A stretch of DNA of 64,000 nt, from contig DATJIF010000103.1 in NCBI GenBank assembly GCA_035493475.1, forward strand, positions 15,529 through 79,528, written 5' to 3'. Shown here in pieces: positions 41,119 through 49,863 of this stretch. This DNA is from Actinospica sp035493475. Its GTDB lineage: Bacteria; Actinomycetota; Actinomycetes; Streptomycetales; Catenulisporaceae. Both the position numbers and the translations under genes were made by a program. How positions within the stretch are numbered: the first letter of the stretch is position 1; each line of letters opens with the position of its first letter. The notes beneath the pieces are model-generated. The model ran no database searches and was not told where the DNA came from. It saw only the letters and a list, made by a program, of their open reading frames with translations.

Positions 41119-41958
41119 GTGACCGCGCCCGACGTGCCCCGCTCGAGCCCCTGGTCGCGGCGATCCATGCTGCGCGCGCTCGCCCCGCTGCCGCTGCTCG
41201 CCGTCGGCGGCTGCGGCGGATCCGGTGCGGCGAGCGGATCCAGCGGCACGGCGCGCACCTCGGCCGCAGCCCCGCGCACGTCCGCGGCCGCGTCCACATC
41301 CCCGACCCCCACCGTGGTCGGCGCCACCCCAGTCGCCCTCACCCAGCCCGAGGTCTCGCAGGCCCCCGCCGTGACCGACGCCGTCGCACTCACCTTCCAC
41401 GGCGACGGCACCCCCGAGCTCGCCGAGGCACTGCTCAGCGAGGCGGAGAAGGCGGACGCGCGGCTGACCGTGCTCGCCGTGGGCCGCTGGCTCGCGCGCT
41501 ACCCCCAGATGGCCGAACGCGTGCTCAAGGGCGGCCACGAACTCGGCAACCACACCGAGAACCACCTCGACATCGACGCGATGTCCGAGTCCCAGGCGTA
41601 CGACGAGATCGAGCGGTGCGCGCAACGGCTCGAACAGCTGACGGGCTCGCGCGGCCGCTGGTTCCGGCAGTCGCAGGCGCAGCACGCGAACACGGTCGTG
41701 CGGGCGGCGGCGAAGCGCGCGGGCTACGGAACGCTGCTGTCCTACGACCTCGATCCGCTGGACTACACCGACCCCGGCAGCAGCCGGATCGTGAACAACG
41801 TGCTCGACCAGGTCCGCGGCGGCGACGTCGTCTCCCTGCACCTCGGGCACAGCGAGACCGTGACCGCGCTGCCGACGATCCTGGCCGGCCTCGAGCGGCG
41901 CGGCCTGCGGGCCGTCACGGCGTCAGAACTGTTCCCGACCACGCAGACGCAGAGGTAG
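41119..41958 (+). CDS. polysaccharide-deacetylase-like lipoprotein
   Basis: A 279-residue exported protein from GTG 41119. A twin-arginine-like RRSMLRALAPLPLLAVGGCGG ends in a lipobox Cys near residue 33; a Ser/Thr/Ala linker runs to about 85; the NodB-like domain follows. The metal triad is altered: the usual TFDDGP reads TFHGDGTP, while the HxxxH zinc motif HTENH is kept. It may deacetylate cell-wall glycan, or have a changed activity. Six bases separate it from the beta-propeller gene, so they form an operon. The 160 bp upstream show nothing clear. Confidence 0.82.
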   Translation: MTAPDVPRSSPWSRRSMLRALAPLPLLAVGGCGGSGAASGSSGTARTSAAAPRTSAAASTSPTPTVVGATPVALTQPEVSQAPAVTDAVALTFHGDGTPELAEALLSEAEKADARLTVLAVGRWLARYPQMAERVLKGGHELGNHTENHLDIDAMSESQAYDEIERCAQRLEQLTGSRGRWFRQSQAQHANTVVRAAAKRAGYGTLLSYDLDPLDYTDPGSSRIVNNVLDQVRGGDVVSLHLGHSETVTALPTILAGLERRGLRAVTASELFPTTQTQR

Positions 41959-41964
41959 AACCCG

Positions 41965-43203
41965 GTGAAGATCACCACCCGCCGTCGTATCGTCCTCGGT
42001 GCGGGCGTCGCCGCGACCGTGGCCCTCATCTGGACCGCCGCGAACACGCTGGGCTCCGACGACGAGAGCGGGCCGAACTCGCAGATCGCCGCCTCGGGAC
42101 GGCAGGCTGCGGACACCTCCGCGTCCCCCTCGCACAGCCGCTCGGCAAGCAGGCCGACGACGGTGCAGATGCGGCAGGCCGCGCTGCCCGGGATGCCGGA
42201 GTACGACCCGACGGACCTGTACGCGGCGGACCGGCCGAACCAGCTCTCCTCGGTGGTGAAGAACTTCCCGAGCTTCGTCTACGTGCCCAACACGGAGTCG
42301 AACACGGTCTCGGTCATCGACCCGGCCACGTACAAGGTGGTGCGCACCGTGCCCGTCGGCGAGCAGCCGCAGCACGTCGTGCCGAGCTGGGACCTCAAGA
42401 CGCTGTGGGTGAACAACGACCTGGGCAACTCGCTCACCCCGATCAACCCGGCCACCGGCCAGTTCGGCACCCCGGTCTCCGTGCACGACCCGTACAACCT
42501 CTACTTCACCCCGGACGGCAAGTCGGCGGTGGTGATGGCCGAGGCGGACCGCGAGATCGTCTTCCGCGACCCGCACACGATGGCCATCCAGACCGTGCTG
42601 CACGTGCCCTGCGAGGGCGTGAACCACGCCGACTTCTCGCCCGACGGCAGCTACTTCATCGCCTCCTGCGAGTTCAGCGGCCAACTGCTGAAGGTCGACA
42701 CCGCCAAGCACACGCTGCTCGGCGAACTCGACCTGGAGCACGGCGCGATGCCGCAGGACGTCAAGATCTCCCCCGACGGCCGCGTCTGGTACGTCGCCGA
42801 CATGGAGACCAGCGGAGTCTGGACCCTCAACGGCGACACCTTCAAGACCACCGGCTTCATCCCGACCGGCCTCGGCGCCCACGGCCTCTACGTGAGCCGC
42901 GACTCGAAGAGCCTCTACATCACCAACCGCGGCGAGGGCTCCATCAGCGTGCTGGATTTCGCCACCGGCAAACTCGTCGCGAAATGGAAGATCCCGGGCC
43001 ACGCGAGCCCTGACATGGGCGGCGTATCCGCCGACGGCAAGGTCCTGTGGCTCACCGGCCGCTACGACGCCGAGGTCTACGCCGTCTCGACCACCGACGG
43101 CCACCTCATCGCCCGCATCCCCGTCGGCGACGGCCCGCACGGCCTCTGCGTATACCCCCAGCCCGGCCGCTATTCCCTCGGCCACACCGGCATTTTCCGC
43201 TAA
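41965..43203 (+). CDS. secreted YncE-like beta-propeller protein
   Basis: A 412-residue protein from GTG 41965. One N-terminal hydrophobic helix (about residues 8-27) anchors or exports it, a Ser-rich linker follows to about 65, and from about 90 the chain contains seven-bladed propeller repeats such as FVYVPNTESNTVSVIDPATY, GKSAVVMAEADREIVFRD, LYITNRGEGSISVLDFATGK and VLWLTGRYDAEVYAVSTTDG. YncE-type propellers bind ligands or DNA; no heme ligands are obvious. Its pairing with a deacetylase-like lipoprotein points to an envelope role. Confidence 0.82.
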   Translation: MKITTRRRIVLGAGVAATVALIWTAANTLGSDDESGPNSQIAASGRQAADTSASPSHSRSASRPTTVQMRQAALPGMPEYDPTDLYAADRPNQLSSVVKNFPSFVYVPNTESNTVSVIDPATYKVVRTVPVGEQPQHVVPSWDLKTLWVNNDLGNSLTPINPATGQFGTPVSVHDPYNLYFTPDGKSAVVMAEADREIVFRDPHTMAIQTVLHVPCEGVNHADFSPDGSYFIASCEFSGQLLKVDTAKHTLLGELDLEHGAMPQDVKISPDGRVWYVADMETSGVWTLNGDTFKTTGFIPTGLGAHGLYVSRDSKSLYITNRGEGSISVLDFATGKLVAKWKIPGHASPDMGGVSADGKVLWLTGRYDAEVYAVSTTDGHLIARIPVGDGPHGLCVYPQPGRYSLGHTGIFR

Positions 43204-43219
43204 GCCGAACGAGTGCATG

Positions 43220-43287
43220 AGACGTCGTTAGTAATACAAATACGGCGCCGAATAGTACTCCTATAGAGTGATTCAGCAACGACGTCT
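43220..43287. repeat. 10-bp perfect inverted repeat around an AT-rich core
   Basis: AGACGTCGTT (43220-43229) and AACGACGTCT (43278-43287) flank 48 bp that are unusually AT-rich for this genome. It lies between the end of the propeller gene and the Uma2-type gene. It could be a terminator, an operator pair or the remnant of a small inverted-repeat element. Confidence 0.65.
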
Positions 43288-43338
43288 TCCTTTCAGTCGG
43301 CGAGCATGCTGGACTTGCCCTGGAAGGAGGAGGCCGCT

Positions 43339-43896
43339 ATGCAGGATGTTATGGAACGCCCACGCACGACCGACGAGTTAGGGCCGCTGGAGCTGGAAGC
43401 GCTCCTTGAATCCCTCGATCTGCCTCCAGGCTCCAAGGCAGAGATCATCGAGGGGGAAGTCGTCGTGACGCCGGCGCCGAGCTTTGAGCACGAGAGCTAC
43501 TTCGCCCGGCTGAGCCATCAGCTCAACGTGAGCGGCTGGTCCGTGTCGGGCAACCTGGGGGTCCTCACGCCGCTCGGACGGTTCATCCCCGATATGACCG
43601 TCGTCGCGCTCGACTACTGGGAGCGCGATTCGGACGAGGGCTGGCAGCCGGCCGACGGCATCGCGATGGTCGTCGAGATCACCTCGACGAACCCGTCAAA
43701 TGATCGCGACGCGAAGCGGCGCGGTTATGCGCGAGCGGGTGTCCCGCTGTACCTGCTGATCGACCGGCAGCGTAAGGAGAGTGTGCTTTTCAGCGAGCCG
43801 GAGAAGGCGGACTACGCTGCCTGCGCCCGCAGAGCGCTGGGTGAACCGATCCCGCTGCCCGCGCCGTTCTCCTTCGCATTGGAGGACATCCGTTGA
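43339..43896 (+). CDS. Uma2 family protein (DUF820, PD-(D/E)XK nuclease fold)
   Basis: A 185-residue protein from ATG 43339, preceded by the excellent ribosome site GGAGGAGG. Uma2/DUF820 motifs are present: KAEIIEGEVVVTPAPS, LGRFIPDMTVV, AMVVEITSTNPSNDRDAKRR and GVPLYLLIDRQR, giving the D-x(n)-E-x-x pattern of restriction-type nucleases. Such proteins are abundant in actinomycetes and cyanobacteria with no firm role. Codon 14 (43378-43380) is TTA, so translation should need the bldA-like tRNA. Composition is lower in GC than the flanks. Confidence 0.82.
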   Translation: MQDVMERPRTTDELGPLELEALLESLDLPPGSKAEIIEGEVVVTPAPSFEHESYFARLSHQLNVSGWSVSGNLGVLTPLGRFIPDMTVVALDYWERDSDEGWQPADGIAMVVEITSTNPSNDRDAKRRGYARAGVPLYLLIDRQRKESVLFSEPEKADYAACARRALGEPIPLPAPFSFALEDIR

Positions 43897-43904
43897 ACTG
43901 AGGT

Positions 43905-45398
43905 GTGTGGGGCCGCCGTTACCCTGATGACGTGGTGGAACAGGGCTCGCGGGATGCGCAGCAGGAGCATGCTTGGCAGGACCGGATGCGGACCCTGCTG
44001 CGGACGAATCCCTCGGAGCGGCCGGACGAGCAGCCGGAGGGGATGCTCGAGGCCTCGCCCGACACGTCGTTGGAGGCGGTGGGGCGGCCGAGCGGGAGCG
44101 GGCAGCAGGCGCCGAAGGTGCGCAGCGTGCTGGACCTGGCGCTGCGGCTCGGGGAGTTGCTGCTGGCGTCCGGGGAGGCGGCGGAGGACGTCGAGGCGGG
44201 GATGCTGGCCGTGGTGCACGGGTACGGGCTCGTGCGCTGCGACGTGAACGTCACCTTCACGATGCTGACGATCGCCTACCAGGCGACGCTCTCGGAACCG
44301 GCGTGGACGGCGTCACGCGGAGTGCGGCGGCGCGGCTCTGACTACACGCGGCTGGCGGCGGTGCACGACCTGGTGCGGGACATCGGGGAGGGCGGCACGT
44401 CCGTCGAGGAGGCGTACCGGCGGCTGCTGGAGATCCGGCGTCGGCGGCAGACGTACCCGGACTGGGCCGTCGCCGGGGTGACGGCCCTACTCGCCGGCGC
44501 CGCGTCGGTGCTCGTCGGCGGGTCCTGGCTGGTGTTCATGAGCGCCTGCCTGGCCGCGCTGCTCGGCAACCGGCTGGCGTCCGCGCTCGCGGTGCGCGGA
44601 CTGCCCGAGTTCTACCAGTACGTCGTGGCCGCGATGCCCGCCGCCACGGCCGGGATCGCGCTCGACCTGGCGCACGCCGAGGTGCGCTCCTCAGCCGTGA
44701 TCACCGGCGGACTCTTCGCGCTGCTCCCCGGCAGCGCCCTCGTCGCCGCCGTCCAAGACGGGCTCACCGCCTTCTACATCACCTCGGCCGCCCGGCTCAT
44801 CGAGGTCTTCTACATCATCGTCGGCATCATCTGCGGGATCAGCGTCGTGCTGCGCGCCGGAATCGCCTTCGGCATCGACCTCAACCCCGCCGACAACCTC
44901 CTGATCCCCGCCCGACCCTGGCTGCAGACCCTCGCCGCCGCCGTCCTCGGACTCACCTTCGCCGTCATCCTCCAGGTCCGCAGGCGACTGCTCGGCTACG
45001 CCGTCCTCAGCGCCGGACTCGTCTGGATCTGCGACGCCGGGCTGCTCAAGGGCGGCGTCAGCCCCACCATCGCCGTCGCCGCCACCAGCGCCCTGCTCGG
45101 CCTCGGCGGCCAGCTCATCGCCCGCCGGCACGCCACCTCCGGACTGCCCTTCACCATCCCCGGCCTCGTCGCCCTGCTCCCCGGCTCCCAGACCTACCTC
45201 GGCGTCCTGTTCATCGTCCGCGGCCAGACCGGCTTCGGCGCCGCTCACCTCTTCACCGCCGCCTCCACCGGCCTCGGCCTCGCCGTCGGCGTCAACCTCG
45301 GCGGCGAACTCGCCCGCCTCCTGCTCCCCGCCCGCCCCGGCCAGATCCACCGCATCAGACCCGGCTTCGCCCGCGCCAAGATCGGCCTCCGCCGCTGA
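43905..45398 (+). CDS. ThrE-type threonine/serine exporter family protein
   Basis: A 497-residue membrane protein combining both halves of the ThrE family. Residues about 75-190 form the cytosolic N-terminal ThrE domain (LDLALRLGELLLASGEAAED, DVNVTFTMLTIAYQ), and about 190-475 hold roughly ten membrane helices including GGLFALLPGSALVAAVQDGL and FTIPGLVALLPGSQTYLGVL. Corynebacterium ThrE exports threonine and serine; that activity is inferred here. GTG 43905 is the first start, GTG 43932 an alternative. The last 708 bp are also open on the opposite strand as the tail of the Hcp-like gene. Confidence 0.88.
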   Translation: MWGRRYPDDVVEQGSRDAQQEHAWQDRMRTLLRTNPSERPDEQPEGMLEASPDTSLEAVGRPSGSGQQAPKVRSVLDLALRLGELLLASGEAAEDVEAGMLAVVHGYGLVRCDVNVTFTMLTIAYQATLSEPAWTASRGVRRRGSDYTRLAAVHDLVRDIGEGGTSVEEAYRRLLEIRRRRQTYPDWAVAGVTALLAGAASVLVGGSWLVFMSACLAALLGNRLASALAVRGLPEFYQYVVAAMPAATAGIALDLAHAEVRSSAVITGGLFALLPGSALVAAVQDGLTAFYITSAARLIEVFYIIVGIICGISVVLRAGIAFGIDLNPADNLLIPARPWLQTLAAAVLGLTFAVILQVRRRLLGYAVLSAGLVWICDAGLLKGGVSPTIAVAATSALLGLGGQLIARRHATSGLPFTIPGLVALLPGSQTYLGVLFIVRGQTGFGAAHLFTAASTGLGLAVGVNLGGELARLLLPARPGQIHRIRPGFARAKIGLRR

Positions 45399-46877
45399 CC
45401 CGCCAGCAGAATCGGCATCCGCATCGGCATCGGCACCCACAGCGGAATCGGCCTCCGACTCCGCCGCACCCGAATCGGCATCGGCATCGGCGTCGGCACC
45501 CACAGCGGAATCGGCCTCCGGCTCCACCGCACCCGAATCGGCATCGGCATCGGCGTCGGATTCGGATTCGGATTCGTCCTCTGGCGCTGACGCCGGATCC
45601 ACGCCCGCGTCCACATTCGCGGCGGAATCCGCTTCCGCTTCCGGCACTGCGCTGATGCCCATTCCGGTGCCGGCGCCCACTGCGGCTCCGGCGGCTACCG
45701 GGACCGGGAGGGCGCGGGCGTGGGTGAACTCGGAGATGTGGACGGTCTTGAGGGCGTCGGGGAGTTCCTCGGCGGGGACGCGGACGGTGGCGTCTGCGTC
45801 GGCGTCGAGGTCCGGTGCTGCCTGCTCCTGTGCGAAGAGCATGGTGGGAGACAGGTGCTGGCGCTCCGGCAGGGGGACTTCGACGCGGGAGCGCTCGCGG
45901 ATCTCGCGGTATCGGACCTTGCGGCGGTGGCGTCCGAACAGGGTCAGCAGGAGCATGCCCAGCAGGCACGCGGCGGCCAGGGCCAGGACGCCGGCCGCCA
46001 CGTCCTTGGCGTCCTGCTTCAGCGAGGTCTGCTTCACGTCGGACTGGGTGTCGATCGCTCCGGAGCCGGTTACGGGGGTCGCGCTGCCGGTCGGGAGGTA
46101 GTTCCAGCTGATCGACGTGTAGGTGACGGTGAGCGTCTCGGTCTTGCCCTGCACGGAGTCGGAGACGAAGCTCGCGCCGGTCAGTGCGTAGTCGATGCGC
46201 TGGTAGCCCTGACCGGGGCTCACATCCAGCAGTGCGCAGGCGAAGCGGTCGCCTGAGCTCGCGGCCATGCCGAGGTTCGCGGACTCGGCGTCGGCGGTGC
46301 GGGTCAGGGTGAGGGTGGTCAGGTTCGCGTCGCTCAGCTTCGTCGGCAGCATGCCGGCCGGGCCGACGGCCGATACGTGCAGCCAGTTGGTGAATCCCGC
46401 GTCGGTGGAGCCCGCGCTGACCTGCGGAAGCTGCATGTCCGCGTCGGCGGACGGGGCGCGGGTGTCGGGTGCGCAGCCGGTGTTCGTGGGCACGGGCGCG
46501 GCCGAGGTCGGCAGGGCGTGCGGCGAGAACGTGGACCTGTACATCGACTGCGTCGCCGTGGCCCCGCCCTTCGAGTGCTTCGACGTGGCGGTGCTCTTCG
46601 CCGTGGTCACGGGGGCGGTCGTGTGCCCGGCCTGCGAGGTCGTCTGCTCGGCGGTCGTGTTGACCGGGATCGAGAAGATCGGCGGCAGAGTGATGTAGGT
46701 GTGGCGCGCCTCGGGGACCGCGACGGCAGCGGCGGCGGGCGAGGCGGCCGGTGCGGAGGCGGCGCTCGTCGCCACGAGGGTGGCGGACGCGGCTGCGCAC
46801 AGGGTCAGCGTGGCTATCGGCGCGAGGAGGCGTATGGCCTGGCGCCGCTGGCGCGCGGGGCGGTTGGTGCGCGACAC
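44691..46877 (-). CDS. membrane-anchored Hcp-like protein with long acidic tail
   Basis: A 728-residue open frame from GTG 46877. Residues 1-42 are a signal peptide, 43-140 a Thr/Ala linker, and about 147-262 resemble the Hcp-like (DUF796) beta-barrel fold (ADADMQLPQVSAGSTDAGF; LTLTRTADAES; YQRIDYALTGASFVSD; ETLTVTYTSISWNY). A membrane helix at about 294-315 is followed by basic RHRRK and a cytosolic tail rich in Asp/Glu/Ala with 21-residue repeats. From about residue 494 the frame runs antisense to the ThrE gene with no stop for 235 codons. The reality of that end is uncertain. No type VI secretion genes are near. Confidence 0.65.
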   Translation of the reverse strand: MSRTNRPARQRRQAIRLLAPIATLTLCAAASATLVATSAASAPAASPAAAAVAVPEARHTYITLPPIFSIPVNTTAEQTTSQAGHTTAPVTTAKSTATSKHSKGGATATQSMYRSTFSPHALPTSAAPVPTNTGCAPDTRAPSADADMQLPQVSAGSTDAGFTNWLHVSAVGPAGMLPTKLSDANLTTLTLTRTADAESANLGMAASSGDRFACALLDVSPGQGYQRIDYALTGASFVSDSVQGKTETLTVTYTSISWNYLPTGSATPVTGSGAIDTQSDVKQTSLKQDAKDVAAGVLALAAACLLGMLLLTLFGRHRRKVRYREIRERSRVEVPLPERQHLSPTMLFAQEQAAPDLDADADATVRVPAEELPDALKTVHISEFTHARALPVPVAAGAAVGAGTGMGISAVPEAEADSAANVDAGVDPASAPEDESESESDADADADSGAVEPEADSAVGADADADADSGAAESEADSAVGADADADADSAGGSAAEADLGAGEAGSDAVDLAGAGGEQEAGEFAAEVDADGEAEAGGGGGEEVSGAEAGLAADDEQDAEVGLGAGEQGDEAGDGEGQSGGGVPAGDELAAEAEQGAGGGDGDGGADAALEQPGVADPDESGAEDGVAEQSPADLEDDGEGESEDGGGEGLQPGSGGDQEVVGGVEVDAEGDSGAQHDADPADDADDDVEDLDEPGGRGDVEGGEPVLDGGDEGAAGEQREESAGDHG
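45411..45536 (-). repeat. 63-bp tandem repeat in acidic tail of Hcp-like gene
   Basis: Two full 21-codon units (45474-45536 and 45411-45473) encode SGA(V/A)E(P/S)EADSAVG followed by ADADADAD. Both lie in the gap just beyond the ThrE stop codon. Length variation by slippage would keep the frame. Confidence 0.85.
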
Positions 46878-47116
46878 GGGACGGGGACTCCGAGGGATGC
46901 GAGGCTTTATTGCGGGGGACGGACCCGGGACGCCGCTGTCGGCACGGCGCCCGAGGACGTGCTTGGAAGCGAGATGCGGAGTCTACGCGAAGCACCGGAA
47001 CTCCGGGAACGCGGGACGGACGACTTCTCCGACCGACTGCACCGACAGTTAGACGCGCGGCGGGCGGCGAACGTTGCCTCGGAGCGGGACGGAGGCCGGA
47101 ATTCGAACCTCGTCGG

Positions 47117-47806
47117 CTACACGTAGGGGGACGGGAATCGGGAGTCCGGGGGCAGCGAGGGCGTGCTGGGGGGCTCGATGGCGGCGGGGCGCCGTCCCAG
47201 CATGATCGCGCCGAAGATGCCCGCCAGCAGGCCGGTCAGGTGCCCCTGCCAGGAGATGTGCATCGTGTTGACCTCGGCGGACGGGTAGAGCAGCACCAGG
47301 GTCCACTGGTAGTAGACGGCCACCGCCACGCCGAGCACGAGCTGCCAGACGGCCTGCCAGATCGACTGGGCGAAGAAGCCGCGGGCCACGAGGTAGCCGA
47401 GGTAGCCGAAGATCAGGCCGCTGGCGCCGACCATGACCACGCCGGACGGACCCAGCAGCCAGTAGCCGAGGCCGCCGACCAGCACGATGATCGCCGTCAC
47501 GTACGCGTAGCGGCGCAGGCCGTCGAGCGCCACCAGGAACGTGGTCACCGCGAGCGGCACCGTGTTGCTCTCGATGTGCTCGACCGACACGTGCAGGAAG
47601 GGCACCGCGATGATGTGCGGCAGGCTGCCCAGGCTGCGGGAGGTCAGGCCGAACTCGCCGTCCAGCCGGTAGCCGTCGGCCGCGTTGAATCCCTGCACCA
47701 GCCAGATGGCCAGGATCGCGCCCACCGTGACCAGCACCGCCGTGCGCACGCTGAAGAACACGGACCTGCTCCGGACCGCCATGTTCGAGGACATCGCCTC
47801 CGACAC
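47117..47806 (-). CDS. rhomboid family intramembrane serine protease
   Basis: A 229-residue protein with about six membrane helices. The rhomboid active site is intact: LHVSVEHIESN in helix 2 (His72, His77, Asn81), the nucleophile Ser129 in VGASGLIFGYLGYL and the catalytic His189 in SWQGHLTGLLAGI. Rhomboids cut transmembrane segments inside the bilayer; the substrate is unknown, though the neighbouring single-pass Hcp-like protein would be a possible one. GTG 47806 was taken; in-frame ATGs at codons 5 and 9 are alternatives. The 239 bp upstream of the Hcp-like gene hold nothing recognised. Confidence 0.9.
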   Translation of the reverse strand: MSEAMSSNMAVRSRSVFFSVRTAVLVTVGAILAIWLVQGFNAADGYRLDGEFGLTSRSLGSLPHIIAVPFLHVSVEHIESNTVPLAVTTFLVALDGLRRYAYVTAIIVLVGGLGYWLLGPSGVVMVGASGLIFGYLGYLVARGFFAQSIWQAVWQLVLGVAVAVYYQWTLVLLYPSAEVNTMHISWQGHLTGLLAGIFGAIMLGRRPAAIEPPSTPSLPPDSRFPSPYV

Positions 47807-48003
47807 CTCCGCTTCCCGCCGCCGAGCCCGGCCGTGCCGCTGCTCCTGCTTGGCACGATAGCGCTCCGCGACCGGCCGTGGCGCGTCTTGTCAGGTCTGC
47901 ACAAAAGCGCGTCGTACCCGCAGGCGTCATCCCCCCGCGCGGGGGTCACCGGTACTTGCCTACACTCAAGGAGACTTCGATGAGCTGGGATAGGGAGCCT
48001 CAC

Positions 48004-49773
48004 GTGCGCAAGGTGCTGATCGCGAACCGTGGTGAGATCGCCGTACGGATCGCCCGGGCCTGTAAGGACGCCGGGATCGGCAGCGTCGCCGTGTACGCCG
48101 ACGGTGACCGGGACGCGCTGCACGTGCGGGTGGCCGACGAGGCCTACGCGCTCGGCGGCGAGACCTCGGCCGAGACGTACCTGGCCATCCCGAAGCTGCT
48201 GGACGCGGCCCGGAAGGCCGGGGCGGACGCCGTGCACCCGGGTTACGGCTTCCTGGCCGAGAACGCCGACTTCGCGCAGGCGGTGCTTGACGCCGGGCTG
48301 ATCTGGATCGGCCCCTCCCCCGCCGCGATCAGCGCGCTCGGTGACAAGGTCTCGGCCCGGCACATCGCCCAGCGCGCTGGCGCCCCGCTGGTGGCGGGCA
48401 CCCCGGACCCGGTCGGCGGCTCGGACGAGGTCGTGGCCTTCGCGCGGGAGAACGGCCTGCCGATCGCGATCAAGGCGGCGTTCGGCGGCGGCGGCCGCGG
48501 CCTGAAGGTGGCGCGCACGCTGGAGGAGATCCCGGAGCTGTACGACTCGGCGGTGCGCGAGGCGGTGGCGGCGTTCGGGCGCGGCGAGTGCTTCGTGGAG
48601 CGCTACCTGGACCGGCCGCGGCACGTGGAGACCCAGTGCCTGGCCGACACGCACGGCAACGTGGTCGTCGTCTCCACCCGCGACTGCTCGCTGCAGCGGC
48701 GGCACCAGAAGCTGGTCGAGGAGGCCCCGGCGCCGTTCCTGAGCCAGGAGCAGCTGGACGAGCTCTACCGCGCGTCCAAGGCGATCCTGAAGGAGGCCGG
48801 GTACGTCGGCGCGGGCACCTGCGAGTTCCTGGTCGGCCAGGACGGCACGATCTCGTTCCTGGAGGTCAACACGCGGCTGCAGGTCGAGCACCCGGTGACC
48901 GAGGAGGTCGCCGGGGTGGACCTGGTGCGCGAGATGTTCCGGATCGCCGACGGCGAGGAGCTCGGCTACGGCGACCCGGTGCTGCGCGGGCACTCCTTCG
49001 AGTTCCGGATCAACGGCGAGGACCCGGGGCGCAACTTCCTTCCGGCGCCGGGCGTGGTCACCACGTTCCGCCCGCCGACGGGCCCGGGCGTGCGCCTGGA
49101 CTCCGGCATCGAGCAGGGCGCGGAGATCGGCCAGAACTTCGACTCGCTGCTGGCGAAGCTGATCATCACCGGCCGCACCCGGCAGGAGGCGCTGGAGCGT
49201 TCGCGCCGCGCGCTGGCCGAGTTCGAGATCGAGGGCATGCCGACGGCTCTTCCGTTCCACCAGGCGGTGGTGGCGGATCCCGCTTTCGCCCCGGCCGACC
49301 CGGAGCAGGCGTTCACGGTGCACACCCGCTGGATCGAGACCGAGTTCGACAACACCATCGCGCCGTACGCGGGTCCGACGGGCGAGGCGGCGGAGTCGGC
49401 GGGCCGCGAGTCGGTGACCGTCGAGGTGGGCGGCAAGCGGCTCGAGGTCGTGCTCCCGGCGGGCCTGGGCCTGGCCGCGGGCGGCTCCGTGGCGGCCGGC
49501 GGCAGCAAAAAGGCGGCCAAGCGCTCGGGCGGCGGCAAGAAGTCCGCGGCGGCCACCGGCGACGCGCTGACCTCGCCGATGCAGGGCACGATCGTGAAGG
49601 TGGCCGTCGAGGAGGGCCAGCAGGTCGAGGCGGGCGAGCTGATCGTGGTGCTCGAGGCCATGAAGATGGAGCAGCCGCTGAACGCGCACAAGTCCGGCAC
49701 GGTCGTGGGCCTGTCCGCCGAGGTCGGCGCGACCGTCTCCTCCGGCGCCGCGCTCTGCGAGATCAAGGACTGA
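48004..49773 (+). CDS. accA: acyl-CoA carboxylase alpha subunit (biotin carboxylase plus BCCP)
   Basis: A 589-residue protein joining biotin carboxylase to the biotin carrier domain. It begins VRKVLIANRGEIAVRIARAC at GTG 48004, 6 bases after AGGGAG; ATG 47980, after AAGGAG, is an alternative. Other blocks are KAAFGGGGRGLKVA (ATP loop), FLEVNTRLQVEHPVTEE and, after a Lys/Gly/Ala linker, VVLEAMKMEQPL with the biotinylated lysine. It supplies carboxybiotin to beta subunits such as PccB; BirA at 36624-37472 would load the biotin. It ends at a strong terminator. Confidence 0.95.
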   Translation: MRKVLIANRGEIAVRIARACKDAGIGSVAVYADGDRDALHVRVADEAYALGGETSAETYLAIPKLLDAARKAGADAVHPGYGFLAENADFAQAVLDAGLIWIGPSPAAISALGDKVSARHIAQRAGAPLVAGTPDPVGGSDEVVAFARENGLPIAIKAAFGGGGRGLKVARTLEEIPELYDSAVREAVAAFGRGECFVERYLDRPRHVETQCLADTHGNVVVVSTRDCSLQRRHQKLVEEAPAPFLSQEQLDELYRASKAILKEAGYVGAGTCEFLVGQDGTISFLEVNTRLQVEHPVTEEVAGVDLVREMFRIADGEELGYGDPVLRGHSFEFRINGEDPGRNFLPAPGVVTTFRPPTGPGVRLDSGIEQGAEIGQNFDSLLAKLIITGRTRQEALERSRRALAEFEIEGMPTALPFHQAVVADPAFAPADPEQAFTVHTRWIETEFDNTIAPYAGPTGEAAESAGRESVTVEVGGKRLEVVLPAGLGLAAGGSVAAGGSKKAAKRSGGGKKSAAATGDALTSPMQGTIVKVAVEEGQQVEAGELIVVLEAMKMEQPLNAHKSGTVVGLSAEVGATVSSGAALCEIKD

Positions 49774-49796
49774 CAACGGTTCAGCCAAATTTCGAC

Positions 49797-49839
49797 AAAG
49801 GTCGGGGGCCGCTCCGCAGCGAGCGGCCCCCGACCTTTT
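49797..49839. terminator. bidirectional rho-independent terminator
   Basis: A perfect 15-bp stem (49800-49814 with 49821-49835) with a 6-nt loop, flanked by AAA on the left and TTTT on the right, lies between the convergent carboxylase gene and the LpdA-like gene. It has the full intrinsic-terminator form in the plus direction and a shorter T-run in the minus direction. Confidence 0.92.
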
Positions 49840-49863
49840 CGTTTGAAAGCTACTAACGGGTAA

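Noticed and set aside
44691..46877. a type VI secretion system suggested by the Hcp-like domain
   Set aside because: No sheath, baseplate, VgrG, TssM or ClpV genes are present, and this protein has a signal peptide and membrane anchor.
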